Assembly: GCA_036380355.1 (NCBI GenBank)
Contig: DASVEW010000032.1
Span: 1-64,000 of the forward strand
Reading direction: 5' to 3'
Origin: JACDAN01 sp036380355
GTDB taxonomy: Bacteria; Actinomycetota; Thermoleophilia; Gaiellales; Gaiellaceae
DNA: 64,000 nucleotides
In this document: positions 31,043 to 41,528 of the stretch, in pieces
Position numbering within the stretch: position 1 is the first letter of the stretch
Layout of the letters: each line of letters starts with the position of its first letter
Translations under genes and position numbers: made by a program
The notes under the pieces: model-generated
The model's input: the letters and a program-made list of their open reading frames with translations, nothing else
The model's database searches: none
What the model was told of the DNA's origin: nothing

Positions 31043-33326
31043 GACCGCGCTGCTCGCGCTTCTTCCCGCGCTTCTGATCACCACCGGCTGGCAGGGCCTC
31101 GAGCAGCCGGTCCGCGGGACCGAGCTCACACTCGCCGCGGCGCTGGCGGTCGCGGCGGCGATCATCCCGCGCCGCTGGCTGCGGCGGTGCGCGGAGGTGG
31201 CCGCGTCCGTCGCCGTGCTGTCGATCGCCTTCGAGGTCTCGCCGCTCGACGCCCGGCCCTTCGACGGCGACCACGACTTCCTCGGCCCGGTCCTCACGGG
31301 CTTCGGCAACGGCGTGATCGACTTCTACGAGGTCTCGCTGCCGTTCGACCCGTCGGCCGAGGCGCGCATGCACGGCGTCCTCGTGGTGGCCGTCTTCGCG
31401 TTCACGCTCCTCGCCGCGCTCGCAATCGCCGCGCGCCGGCCGGTCCTCGCCGCCGCGACGACGTTCGCCGGCGCCGCCTGGCCGGCGACGCTCGTTCCCG
31501 AGAACGCCACGACCGCCCGCGGGGTGATCCTGCTCGCGTCCGCGCTGATCCTCCTCGCCGCGCTCCGGCCGGGAGCTCGCCGCGGCGAAAGGCAGGCGCT
31601 GCTCGTCGGCGGCGCCGTCGTGTTCGCCGCGCTCGTCGCCGTCAGCTCGCCGTCGGTCGCGAAGGGCGGCTTCCTCGACTGGGAGCAGTGGGAGCCCTAC
31701 AAGCGGGCGGCGAAGCCGATCAGCGTCCAGTACGTCTGGGACTCGGACTACGACGGCATCGACTTCCCGAAGACGGCGACCACGGTCTTCACAGTGGACG
31801 CGCCGCGCCGGTCGCCCTACTGGCGCGCCACGACGCTGGACTTCTTCCTCGACGACCACTGGCAGGAGCGCGCGGAGCCGACCCAGTGGACGAGCGACGG
31901 GGACCGCGACGTGCTCGATTTCGACCCCTTGATGCCGCCGCGCGCGTTCAACCGCCAGAACTGGCTCCAGCAGCGGGTGAAGATCAGGGCGCTGCAGGAC
32001 ACGCACCTCGTCGGGGCGAGCGTCCCGGTCGCGTTCGAGCAGGGGCTGACGCAGACCTATGCGCCCGGCATCGCCTACGTCGGCCGGCTCGAGCGCGACG
32101 AGGAGTACCGGGTGTGGAGCTTCGCGGCGCAGCCGACGCCGCAGGCGCTCGCACGGTCACGGCCGTCGTACCCTCCCGAGCTCGAGCTCGACAGCCCGTT
32201 CCTCACTGTCGGAGGCTTCTACGGCCTCCCGGCCCTCGGGACGCCCGGACGGGATGCCGCGGTGGAGGAGCTGCTCGACGCCCGCGAGGAGCTGGCTCCC
32301 TACCGCGCGCTGTACCGCCAGGCGCAGAGCGTCGTCGGCAGCCCGCAGAACCCGTACGCGGCGGCGGTGGCGCTCGAGGCCTGGTTCCGCTCGAGCGGCG
32401 AGTTCACGTACGACGAGCATCCGCCCACGACCGGCACGGCACCCCCGCTCGTCTCGTTCGTGACCGGCCATCGCCGCGGCTACTGCCAGCACTTCGCCGG
32501 CGCGATGGCGCTGATGCTGCGCTACCTCGGGGTCCCGGCCCGCGTCGCCGCCGGCTTCACGACGGGCACGTTCGACGAGGACGAGGGCCGGTGGACGGTC
32601 TCGGACACGAACGCGCACACCTGGGTCGAGGTCTGGTTCCAGGGCTACGGCTGGCTCCCGTTCGACCCGACGCCCGGGCGCGGCCGGCTGCGAGCCGAGT
32701 ACACGGCGTCGTCGCTCTTCTTCGACGCGCCCGGAGCGACGGCGGCCTTCACCGGCGCAGCGGCTGCGCTCGGCCTCACCGTCCTCCGCGACCGGCTGGG
32801 CGGCGCGTCGCTCTCGCCCGACGACCGCGTGCGTGGCCCGGACGAGGGCTTCGCGCCCGACGCCCCGGGCGCCGGCGCGGCGACGCAGCCGACGGACGAG
32901 CGGAACGATGTCCGCCTCCTCGCGACGCTCCTGGGCGCGAGCGCCGCGGTCCTCGCCGCCTTCTGGCTCGCGAAGGCCGGCCGGCGGCGGCTTCGATACA
33001 GGAGCGACGACCCGCGCAGGGTCGCCGGAGCCGTGCGGGCCGAACTCGAGGACTACCTCGCCGACCAGCGCGTCCGGCTCCCGAGAAGCGCCACGCCCGC
33101 CGACCTCAGCCGGACGATGTGGGAGCGGTTGCGGGTGGACGGCGACCAGCTCGCCGCGGCTCTCGCTCAGGCCCGGTTCGGACCGGCGGACGAGGCGGAG
33201 CGCGCCGCCCGCGCGGCCCGTCGAGAGCTTCGCACCGTGCTGCGGACCATCCGTCGCCGGCTCGGCGCGAAGCGACGGCTGCGAGGCCTTGTCTCGCTCC
33301 GGTCGTTCGGGCTCCGCTCGGCTTGA
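31035..33326 (+). CDS. TgpA-like membrane protein with periplasmic-side transglutaminase domain
   Basis: 763 residues from ATG 31035. About six membrane helices fill the first 210 residues (DUF3488 type), then an extracytoplasmic domain with a transglutaminase core: Cys in HRRGYCQHFAGAMALMLRYL near 490, His and Asp in NAHTWVEVWF and GWLPFDPTPG. A further helix (VLAAFWLAKAG) and a cytoplasmic DUF4129-like tail follow. It may cross-link or cleave peptides in the envelope. MoxR-DUF58-TgpA form one functional unit. Confidence 0.92.
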   Translation: MVRTALLALLPALLITTGWQGLEQPVRGTELTLAAALAVAAAIIPRRWLRRCAEVAASVAVLSIAFEVSPLDARPFDGDHDFLGPVLTGFGNGVIDFYEVSLPFDPSAEARMHGVLVVAVFAFTLLAALAIAARRPVLAAATTFAGAAWPATLVPENATTARGVILLASALILLAALRPGARRGERQALLVGGAVVFAALVAVSSPSVAKGGFLDWEQWEPYKRAAKPISVQYVWDSDYDGIDFPKTATTVFTVDAPRRSPYWRATTLDFFLDDHWQERAEPTQWTSDGDRDVLDFDPLMPPRAFNRQNWLQQRVKIRALQDTHLVGASVPVAFEQGLTQTYAPGIAYVGRLERDEEYRVWSFAAQPTPQALARSRPSYPPELELDSPFLTVGGFYGLPALGTPGRDAAVEELLDAREELAPYRALYRQAQSVVGSPQNPYAAAVALEAWFRSSGEFTYDEHPPTTGTAPPLVSFVTGHRRGYCQHFAGAMALMLRYLGVPARVAAGFTTGTFDEDEGRWTVSDTNAHTWVEVWFQGYGWLPFDPTPGRGRLRAEYTASSLFFDAPGATAAFTGAAAALGLTVLRDRLGGASLSPDDRVRGPDEGFAPDAPGAGAATQPTDERNDVRLLATLLGASAAVLAAFWLAKAGRRRLRYRSDDPRRVAGAVRAELEDYLADQRVRLPRSATPADLSRTMWERLRVDGDQLAAALAQARFGPADEAERAARAARRELRTVLRTIRRRLGAKRRLRGLVSLRSFGLRSA

Positions 33327-33901
33327 CGCTGGAGGCAGTCGTCCTCGCGGCGGGCGAGGGCCGGCGCCTTCGTCCACTCACGGAGACCTGGCCCAAGCCG
33401 CTGCTTCCGATCGACCGCCGCCCCGTGATCGCGACGCTCCTGCGCGAGCTCGAGTTCGCCGGCCGCGTCACGGTCGTCACGGGCCACCTGGAGGACAAGC
33501 TGCGGCGGTTCCTCGCGCCCTGGGACGTGACGTTCGCCCACCAGCCGGAGGTGCTCGGCTCGGCGGACGCCGTCCGGCGGGCGCTGGACGCCGGCGCGAG
33601 GCCTCCGATCCTGGTCACCGCCGCCGACACGCTCTACGTCCCCGGTGCGCTGGCGCGCTTCGCCGCCGTTTTCGAGGAGAGCGGCGCCGCGGCGGGAATG
33701 GCGCCGCCCGCCTGGGCGTTGAAAGAAGAGGCCGTTCCGTTCCTGGACGACCTGCCGGGCCCGCCGTACGAGCTGCGGACCGCGTTCGAGCGAATGGCGG
33801 AGAGCGGCCTCCACGTCGAGACGATTGAGATCGGCCCGACGCGGAGCATCACAACTCCGGCAGATCTCGTCCGCGAAAACTTCATCTACCTTGAGGACTG
33901 A
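33323..33901 (+). CDS. Sugar-phosphate nucleotidyltransferase-like protein
   Basis: 192 residues from TTG 33323, overlapping the previous stop as TTGA. It begins EAVVLAAGEGRRLRPLTETWPKPLLPI, the nucleotide-binding signature of the GlmU/RmlA/MurU group, and has TAADTLYVPG as the metal site. The length is short, without a C-terminal hexapeptide domain, most like MurU-type or mannose-1-phosphate guanylyltransferase-like enzymes. The substrate is uncertain. Confidence 0.85.
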   Translation: MTLEAVVLAAGEGRRLRPLTETWPKPLLPIDRRPVIATLLRELEFAGRVTVVTGHLEDKLRRFLAPWDVTFAHQPEVLGSADAVRRALDAGARPPILVTAADTLYVPGALARFAAVFEESGAAAGMAPPAWALKEEAVPFLDDLPGPPYELRTAFERMAESGLHVETIEIGPTRSITTPADLVRENFIYLED

Positions 33902-33904
33902 GCA

Positions 33905-34255
33905 ATGAGCGACACCTACGAACTCTTCCAGCAGGGCCGCACCCACCTCCGCAAGGGGCGGGCCGCCCAGGCGACCGTGGCTTTGGAGAAGGCGAAGAAG
34001 CGCGAGCCGGACAAGGCCTCGATCCGGGAGGCGCTCGGCATCGCGTACTTCCGCATCCAGCGCTACGACGAGGCGGAGCGCGAGTTCCGCGCCATGCTCG
34101 AACTGTCGCCGACGGACGACTACGCGCACTACGCGCTCGGTCGCTGCCTGGAGAAGAAGGGCCGCGAGCACGAGGCCAACGGCCACTACAAGCTCGCGAG
34201 CTCGCTGAAGCCCGGCAGCGAGCAGTACTCGTCGCGGATCCGCGATCTCGGCTAG
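33905..34255 (+). CDS. Small TPR-repeat protein
   Basis: 116 residues with about three tetratricopeptide repeats: LFQQGRTHLRKGRAAQATVALEKA, IREALGIAYFRIQRYDEAEREFRAMLEL and AHYALGRCLEKKGREHEANGHY. TPR arrays bind protein partners. It sits between the nucleotidyltransferase and dtd with spacing of a few bases. The partner is unknown. Confidence 0.87.
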   Translation: MSDTYELFQQGRTHLRKGRAAQATVALEKAKKREPDKASIREALGIAYFRIQRYDEAEREFRAMLELSPTDDYAHYALGRCLEKKGREHEANGHYKLASSLKPGSEQYSSRIRDLG

Positions 34256-34687
34256 TTGAGAGCCGTCGTCCAGCGCGTCGCGGAGGCGCGCGTGCTCGTG
34301 GACGGCGAGGGCGTGGCGGAGATCGGCGCCGGTCTGTGCGTGCTGCTGGGCGTGGCGCGGGAGGACGATGAGGGCGAGGCCGTCCGCCTCGCCGACAAGG
34401 TCGCGAAGCTGCGAGTCTTCGAGAACGAGGACGGACGCTTCGACCGGTCGGTGGTGGACGCGGGCGGCGCCGCCCTCGTCGTCAGCCAGTTCACGCTGAT
34501 CGCCGACACCGCGAAGGGCAACCGTCCGAGCTTCTCCGGCGCGGCGCCACCCGAGCAGGCAGAGCCGCTCTACGAGTCGTTCTGTGCGGCTCTGCGAGGC
34601 CTGGGCGTCGACGTCGCGACCGGGCGCTTCGGCGCCCGGATGGCCGTCGAGCTCGTGAACGACGGCCCGGTGACGATCGTCCTCTAG
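34256..34687 (+). CDS. dtd: D-aminoacyl-tRNA deacylase
   Basis: 143 residues from TTG 34256, directly after the TPR stop. MRAVVQRVAEARVLVDG begins the family; the active-site SQFTLIADTAKGNRPSF is near residue 80, and the cross-subunit Gly-Pro loop is NDGPVTIVL at the C-terminus (NxGPVT). It hydrolyses D-amino acids from mischarged tRNA. Confidence 0.96.
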   Translation: MRAVVQRVAEARVLVDGEGVAEIGAGLCVLLGVAREDDEGEAVRLADKVAKLRVFENEDGRFDRSVVDAGGAALVVSQFTLIADTAKGNRPSFSGAAPPEQAEPLYESFCAALRGLGVDVATGRFGARMAVELVNDGPVTIVL

Positions 34688-34811
34688 ACCTGGTCGGACG
34701 CTCCGAGCTCGGCGAGCCGGGTCGTCACGAGCCGCGACCGCCCAAGACAGGCGGGAATATTGCCAACGTCTTCGTGTGTGGGCCCACCGCATTGCTATCC
34801 TCCAAACACCA

Positions 34812-34858
34812 CATTTCGAGGTGCAGGACGAAATGGGCGCGCGGCGCCCGTTTTTTTT
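34812..34858 (+). terminator. Hairpin pair and intrinsic terminator in the rimP leader (candidate attenuator)
   Basis: CATTTCG (34812-34818) pairs with CGAAATG (34829-34835), and directly next GGGCGC (34835-34840) pairs with GCGCCC (34844-34849), followed by eight T. This is the only strong intrinsic terminator in the window and it lies just before the rimP ribosome binding site, with no space for a promoter after it. Placement suggests attenuation of the nusA operon, possibly by NusA itself. It may equally end the upstream dtd transcript. Confidence 0.8.
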
Positions 34859-34870
34859 GAGGAGATTCGG

Positions 34871-35317
34871 ATGGCAGACGTGTACGACAAGGAGAAGACG
34901 CTGCTCCGGGAGATCACGCCGAAGGTCGAGGGTGCGATTCCCGGGGTCGAAGTGCTGGCGCTGGAGCTCTCCGGACCGGAGCGCTTCACCGTCTACATCG
35001 ACCACCCGCAGCGGGTGGACCACGCGCTCTGCGAGCGCGTCACCGACGTGCTGCGCCCGTATCTCCAGCAGTACACCGTCGACGTCTCGTCGCCGGGCGT
35101 CGAGCGCCCTCTGCGGACGCCTGCTCACTTCGAGCGGGTCGTCGGTCGCCGGGCCGCGCTGCGGACCGCGGACGACGTCGGCGGCCGCCGCAAGTTCAAG
35201 GGTGAGGTCGTGGACGCGGGCCGGAACGGCATCCGCCTCTCGGCCGACGGCAACGAGTACGAGATTCCGTACGACTCGATCGTGCGGGCGAACCTGATCG
35301 AGGAGGACATGAGATGA
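34871..35317 (+). CDS. rimP: Ribosome maturation factor RimP
   Basis: 148 residues from ATG 34871 behind GAGGAG; the open frame extends upstream through the terminator and is not coding there. VSSPGVERPLRTPAHFERVVGRR near residue 77 is the RimP signature, followed by an SH3-like C-terminal domain (FKGEVVDAGRNGIRL). It assists 30S subunit assembly. It overlaps nusA by four bases. Confidence 0.95.
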   Translation: MADVYDKEKTLLREITPKVEGAIPGVEVLALELSGPERFTVYIDHPQRVDHALCERVTDVLRPYLQQYTVDVSSPGVERPLRTPAHFERVVGRRAALRTADDVGGRRKFKGEVVDAGRNGIRLSADGNEYEIPYDSIVRANLIEEDMR

Positions 35318-36948
35318 GCCGCGAGATCGTCGAGGCAGTCCGCGAGCTGGAGCGCGACCGGAATCTCGAGAGCGGGATCCTGGTCGACGCCCTCCGCGAC
35401 GGGCTGCTCGCCGCCTACAAGAAGACCCCGGGCTCGTACCGGCACGCCACCGTCGAGATCGACGATGCCGGCGACTTCCGCGTCTTCGCGATCCACATGC
35501 CCGAGGACCTCGAGGAGCGGCTGCTCGACGACGCCCGCGAGCATGCGCTCGAGGAGCTCGAGAAGATCGAGGAGGAGACGGGCGAGAAGCAGCACACGCT
35601 GATCACCGACGACGACCTCGACATCGACTGGGACCAGGTGCCCGAGGATCAGGTGAGCCGCGAGGACGTGACGCCCGAGAACTTCGGCCGCATCGCCGCG
35701 CAGACCGCGAAGCAGGTCATCCAGCAGCGGATCCGCGAGGCCGAGCGCCAGATCATGTACGAGGAGTACGTCGACCGCGTGAGCGAGGTCGTGACGGGCA
35801 TCGTCCAGCAGGCCGGAGACCGGAACAACATCCTCGTCGACCTCGGCAAGGTCGAGGCGCTGCTCCCGCGCTCCGAGCAGGTCGACGGCGAGCGCTACGA
35901 GCAGGGCAGCCGGATCAAGGCCGTCATCACCGAGGTCCGCTCGGGGACGAAGGGCCCGCAGGTGATCCTGTCGCGGCGCGATCCCGAGCTGATCAAGACG
36001 CTCTTCGAGCTCGAGGTGCCCGAGATCGCCGACGGCCTCGTCGAGATCCGCGGGGTCGCCCGCGAGCCGGGGTACCGCTCGAAGATCGCGGTCGTCTCGC
36101 ACGCCCAGGGCGTCGACCCCGTCGGCGCCTGCGTCGGCCCGAGAGGCTCGCGCGTCCGCATGGTCGTGTCGGAGCTTCGCGGCGAGAAGATCGACATCAT
36201 CCCGTGGAACACGGAGCCGGCCCGCTTCCTCGCCAAGGCGTTGTCGCCGGCGCGGGTGCGGGAGGTCTACATCGACGACGAGACCAAGGAGGCGACGGTC
36301 ATCGTCCCCGAGGACCAGCTGGCGCTCGCGATCGGCAAGGAGGGCCTGAACGCCCGCCTCGCCGCGCGCCTGACCGGCTGGAAGGTGGACATCCAGTCCG
36401 AGGCCGAGTTCGCGGCCGCGGAGGCGGAGGCCGCGTTCGGCGGCGGCGAGGCCGGGGAGGACTTCTCGGGCCGCTGCGCCGCCATCCTCTCGAACGCGAA
36501 GCGCTGCCCGAACGCCGCGATCCCCGGGACCCGCTTCTGCGGCATCCCCGCCCACGTCGCGCTCGCCGACCGCGAAGCCGCCGGCGAGACGATCGAGAGC
36601 GGCCAGGCCGTGCCGATCGGCGGAGCCCAGGAAGAGCTCCCGGCCGAGGGCGAAGCCGAGGAGGTCGTTGCGGAGGCCGACGTCACGGAGCTGCCGACGC
36701 CGGAGCCGAGCGAGGTTCCGTCCCCGGAGCCGAGCCCGATGCCAACCGGGCCGGAGGTGCCCGCGCCCGAGCCGGCGGAGGTGCCCGCGCCGGAGCCGTC
36801 GGAGGTTCCCGGCCCCGAGCCCGGAACCGTCCCGCCGATCCCGGCCGCGGCGGCCGAGCAGGGCCAGGAGGCCGAGACGGACACAGAGATTCCCGTCGCC
36901 GCCTCGGCCGAGACGGACGAGGAGAGGAACGACGCACGGACGGGGTGA
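35314..36948 (+). CDS. nusA: Transcription factor NusA with C-terminal zinc-finger-like motif and PE-rich tail
   Basis: 544 residues. The N-terminal RNAP-binding domain (1-130), S1 domain (NNILVDLGKVEALLPRSEQ near 175), and two KH domains (GACVGPRGSRVRMVVSEL, AIGKEGLNARLAARLTGWK) are complete. Beyond them C388-x9-C398-x10-C409-x4-H414 in GRCAAILSNAKRCPNAA and FCGIPAH resembles the small CCCH zinc finger fused to various proteins. The last about 100 residues repeat PEPSEVP-like units. Actinobacterial NusA usually ends soon after KH2, so the extension is unusual. Confidence 0.96.
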   Translation: MSREIVEAVRELERDRNLESGILVDALRDGLLAAYKKTPGSYRHATVEIDDAGDFRVFAIHMPEDLEERLLDDAREHALEELEKIEEETGEKQHTLITDDDLDIDWDQVPEDQVSREDVTPENFGRIAAQTAKQVIQQRIREAERQIMYEEYVDRVSEVVTGIVQQAGDRNNILVDLGKVEALLPRSEQVDGERYEQGSRIKAVITEVRSGTKGPQVILSRRDPELIKTLFELEVPEIADGLVEIRGVAREPGYRSKIAVVSHAQGVDPVGACVGPRGSRVRMVVSELRGEKIDIIPWNTEPARFLAKALSPARVREVYIDDETKEATVIVPEDQLALAIGKEGLNARLAARLTGWKVDIQSEAEFAAAEAEAAFGGGEAGEDFSGRCAAILSNAKRCPNAAIPGTRFCGIPAHVALADREAAGETIESGQAVPIGGAQEELPAEGEAEEVVAEADVTELPTPEPSEVPSPEPSPMPTGPEVPAPEPAEVPAPEPSEVPGPEPGTVPPIPAAAAEQGQEAETDTEIPVAASAETDEERNDARTG

Positions 36949-36949
36949 G

Positions 36950-37189
36950 ACACGCCACCGTCCGGTCCGGACGTGCATCGGCTGCGGCCGGCGGTCGCCG
37001 AAGGACGAGCTCCTCCGGTTCGTCGCCGTCGACGGCAGCGTGGTCTTCGACCGGACGGCGCCGGGCCGCGCCGCCTACACCTGCCGGCGCCTTTCGTGCT
37101 TCGAGCGGGCGGCGGCGCGCAACGCCTTCAGCCGGACGCTCAGGACTCGCGTCCGGGTCGATCAGGGGCTTTCACGCCTCTACACTTGA
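36950..37189 (+). CDS. ylxR: YlxR family RNA-binding protein, start unresolved
   Basis: About 80 residues. RPVRTCIGCGRRSPKDELLRFV is the YlxR (DUF448) signature, followed by GRAAYTCRRLSCFERA. It always sits between nusA and infB, as here. No ATG, GTG or TTG is in frame near the expected N-terminus: GTG 36945, which overlaps the nusA stop and would give VRHA, is in another frame. One missing base in the first few codons would join it. The start coordinate given is only where homology becomes visible. Confidence 0.8.
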   Translation, partial: TRHRPVRTCIGCGRRSPKDELLRFVAVDGSVVFDRTAPGRAAYTCRRLSCFERAAARNAFSRTLRTRVRVDQGLSRLYT

Positions 37190-37198
37190 GGACTGACT

Positions 37199-39193
<1,995 letters not shown>

Positions 39194-39201
39194 CCGCGTC
39201 G

Positions 39202-39501
39202 GTGGGCGCCGGCTACGTCGGCATCCTCAGCGTCGAGCTGCACTTCCCCGAGGCGGGGTCGCTCAAGGGCAAGCGGCGCTACGTCAAGTCCGCGAAGGCG
39301 CAGCTCCAGAACCGCTTCGGAGCGTCGGTGGCTGAGGTGGACCACCACGAGCTCTGGCAGCGGAGCCGCCTGACCGTCGCCTGCGTGGCGAGGGGGCACC
39401 GCGAGGCGGAGACCCTGCTCGAGGAGGCGGTTCGCTATCTCAACGGGCAGGAATACGACGTCGTGCGCGTGGAGCGGGAGGTGGTGGTTCCCGATGAGTG
39501 A
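39202..39501 (+). CDS. DUF503 (YlxP) protein
   Basis: 99 residues from GTG 39202, eight bases after infB. VGILSVELHFPEAGSLKGKRRYVKS, then VAEVDHHELWQRSRLTVACVA, is the DUF503 pattern. YlxP-type proteins occur between infB and rbfA and are thought to help ribosome maturation. It overlaps rbfA by eight bases. Confidence 0.9.
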   Translation: MGAGYVGILSVELHFPEAGSLKGKRRYVKSAKAQLQNRFGASVAEVDHHELWQRSRLTVACVARGHREAETLLEEAVRYLNGQEYDVVRVEREVVVPDE

Positions 39502-39847
39502 GCGGATGCGGCGCGTGAACGCGGCCGTCCGCGAGGTGCTCTCCGAGGCGGTCGGCGAGCTGAAGGACCCGCGAATCGGCTTCGTGACGATCACGGGGGT
39601 CGACACGTCGACCGACTTGCGCCAGGCGGTCGTCTACGTCAGCGTGCTCGGCTCCGAGAAGAAGCGGGAGAAGACGATCGACGGGCTGCAGGCGGCGCAC
39701 GGCATCCTCCAGGGCCGGATCGCCCGGGAGCTGCGAATGAAGCGGACCCCCCAGCTGACCTTCGAATACGATCCTTCCGTCGAGCGCGGAGTGCGCATGA
39801 CGCAACTGATCGATGAGCTCGACCCCGGACCCGCATCCGAAGAGTGA
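39494..39847 (+). CDS. rbfA: Ribosome-binding factor A
   Basis: 117 residues. MRRVNAAVREVLSEAVGELKDPRIGFVTIT starts the family, and AHGILQGRIARELRMKRTPQLTFEYD ends the KH-like domain. RbfA binds the 30S subunit during late maturation and cold adaptation. It overlaps the DHH phosphoesterase gene by 35 bases. Confidence 0.95.
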   Translation: MSERMRRVNAAVREVLSEAVGELKDPRIGFVTITGVDTSTDLRQAVVYVSVLGSEKKREKTIDGLQAAHGILQGRIARELRMKRTPQLTFEYDPSVERGVRMTQLIDELDPGPASEE

Positions 39848-40832
39848 CGACCTGAAGGCGGTTGCCGACGCGATCCGCGAGCGCGACCGCTTCCTCCTGA
39901 CGACGCACGAGAACCCCGACGGAGACGCGCTCGGCTCGCTCCTCGCCGCGAAGCAGCTGCTCGACGCGCTCGGCAAGGAGTCCGTCATGTTCCTCCCGGG
40001 CCAGGCGCCGCTGCCCGCCGAGTACAGGTTCATGCCGCTCGAGGAGGTGCGCCGGGAGTTGCCGGACGACGTCGAGGAACGCGTCCTCTTCGCGCTCGAC
40101 TGCGCGAACGAGAGCCGGCTCGGCTCCGGCCGGGAGGCGATCGAGCGCGCGCCGCTCGTCCTCAACGTCGACCACCACCACGACAACTCGCGCTTCGGCG
40201 ACGTGAACGTGGTCGTGCCCGAGGCCTCGTCGACCGGCGAGATCGTGCGCGACCTCGTCGACCTGCTGGGCGTCCAGCTCACGCCCGAGCTCGCGGAGTC
40301 GATCTACATCGCCCTCGTCACCGACACGGGCCGGTTCCAGTACGCGAACACGACGCCGAAGGCGCTCCGCCTGGCGGCCGAGCTGGTGGAGGCCGGAGCA
40401 GACGTCCACCGTGTGTTCCAGTCGATCTACGAGTCGGTGCAGCTGGCGAAGCTCAAGCTGCTCGCGCGGGCGCTCGAGCGGGCCCAGGTCTACGAGGGCG
40501 GCGGGATCGTCGTCTCGTACCTCCTGAAGACCGACTTCGCCGAGGTCGGCGCGGCCGAGCCGTACTCCGAAGGGATCATCGACTTCCTCCGCGCGGTCGA
40601 GGGCGCCGACATGGCCGCGCTGATCCGCGAGCCGCCCGCGCCCGGCCGCCCTGCGCGCCGCGTCAGCCTGCGCTCGAGCTCGGACGAGCTCGACGTCTCC
40701 GCGATCGCGCGGGCCTCGGGCGACGGGGGAGGCCACCGGCAGGCGGCCGGCTTCTCGTCCGAGCAGGAGATCCCGGAGATCGTGGACTTCATTCGCACGC
40801 AGTACGCAACGGCGAAGGACGGACGATCGTGA
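39813..40832 (+). CDS. nrnA: DHH-family oligoribonuclease/pAp phosphatase (NrnA-like)
   Basis: 339 residues from ATG 39813 within rbfA. The DHH domain has THENPDGDALGS, LDCANESR, NVDHHHDN and VTDTGRFQYANT, and the DHHA1 domain ends SGDGGGHRQAAGFS. NrnA cleaves short RNA and pGpG-like oligonucleotides and dephosphorylates pAp. The place between rbfA and truB is standard for actinobacteria and Firmicutes. Confidence 0.94.
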   Translation: MSSTPDPHPKSDDLKAVADAIRERDRFLLTTHENPDGDALGSLLAAKQLLDALGKESVMFLPGQAPLPAEYRFMPLEEVRRELPDDVEERVLFALDCANESRLGSGREAIERAPLVLNVDHHHDNSRFGDVNVVVPEASSTGEIVRDLVDLLGVQLTPELAESIYIALVTDTGRFQYANTTPKALRLAAELVEAGADVHRVFQSIYESVQLAKLKLLARALERAQVYEGGGIVVSYLLKTDFAEVGAAEPYSEGIIDFLRAVEGADMAALIREPPAPGRPARRVSLRSSSDELDVSAIARASGDGGGHRQAAGFSSEQEIPEIVDFIRTQYATAKDGRS

Positions 40833-40838
40833 CCTCGG

Positions 40839-40869
40839 CCCTCTGGCGGGAGCCGGGCCGGCCAGAGGG
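40839..40869 (+). other. Nine-base-pair hairpin ahead of truB
   Basis: CCCTCTGGC (40839-40847) pairs perfectly with GCCAGAGGG (40861-40869), with a GC-rich 13-base loop. The right arm includes GAGGG six bases upstream of the truB GTG at 40875 and so could limit ribosome access. There is no T-tract, so a terminator is unlikely. Confidence 0.55.
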
Positions 40870-40874
40870 TCGAG

Positions 40875-41528
40875 GTGCCGCCGCGCGGGCTTGATCCGTC
40901 GGGGCTCGTCCTCTTCGACAAGCCGGCCGGGCCGTCGTCCTTCGCGATCGTCCGCGACCTGCGCGAACGGACGGGCGCCCGGGCCGGGCACGCGGGGACA
41001 CTGGACCCGTTCGCGACCGGTCTCCTGCTCGTGCTGCTCGGGCGCTTCACGAAGGAGCAGAACCGCCTCGTCGGGCTCGACAAGCGCTACCTGACGGAGG
41101 TGGATCTCACGAAGCGGACCACGACCGGCGACCCCGAGGGCGACGTCGTCGACGAGCACGCCGCTCCGACGCTCGCGGAGCTGGAGGAGCGGCTGGCGGC
41201 GCTGCGCGGCGAGGTCGAGCTGCGTGTTCCGGCCGCTTCGGCGGTCAAGATCGGCGGCGAGCGCGCCTACCGTCTCCACCGGCGCGGCGACGAGGTCGAG
41301 ATGCCTGTCCGGCGCTCGACGGTGCACTCCCTCGACCTGGTCGGCTACGAGGACGGGATTGCGACGCTCGACCTGCTGGTCGGCTCGGGGACCTACGTGC
41401 GCTCGATCGCCGCCGAGCTGGGCGGGCACTGCCGGTCGCTCCGGCGCACCGAGGTGGGGCCGTTCCGCGTCGACGACGCCGACCCGACGCGGATCGTCCC
41501 GCCGGACGAGGCGCTGGCGGCGCTGTGA
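40875..41528 (+). CDS. truB: tRNA pseudouridine synthase B
   Basis: 217 residues from GTG 40875. FDKPAGPSSFAIV, then GHAGTLDPFATGLLLVLLG containing the catalytic Asp, KRYLTEVDL, and SGTYVRSIAAELG are TruB motifs. It makes pseudouridine 55 in the T loop of tRNAs. It is short because the C-terminal PUA domain of larger TruB proteins is missing. It overlaps ribF by four bases (GTGA). Confidence 0.95.
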   Translation: MPPRGLDPSGLVLFDKPAGPSSFAIVRDLRERTGARAGHAGTLDPFATGLLLVLLGRFTKEQNRLVGLDKRYLTEVDLTKRTTTGDPEGDVVDEHAAPTLAELEERLAALRGEVELRVPAASAVKIGGERAYRLHRRGDEVEMPVRRSTVHSLDLVGYEDGIATLDLLVGSGTYVRSIAAELGGHCRSLRRTEVGPFRVDDADPTRIVPPDEALAAL

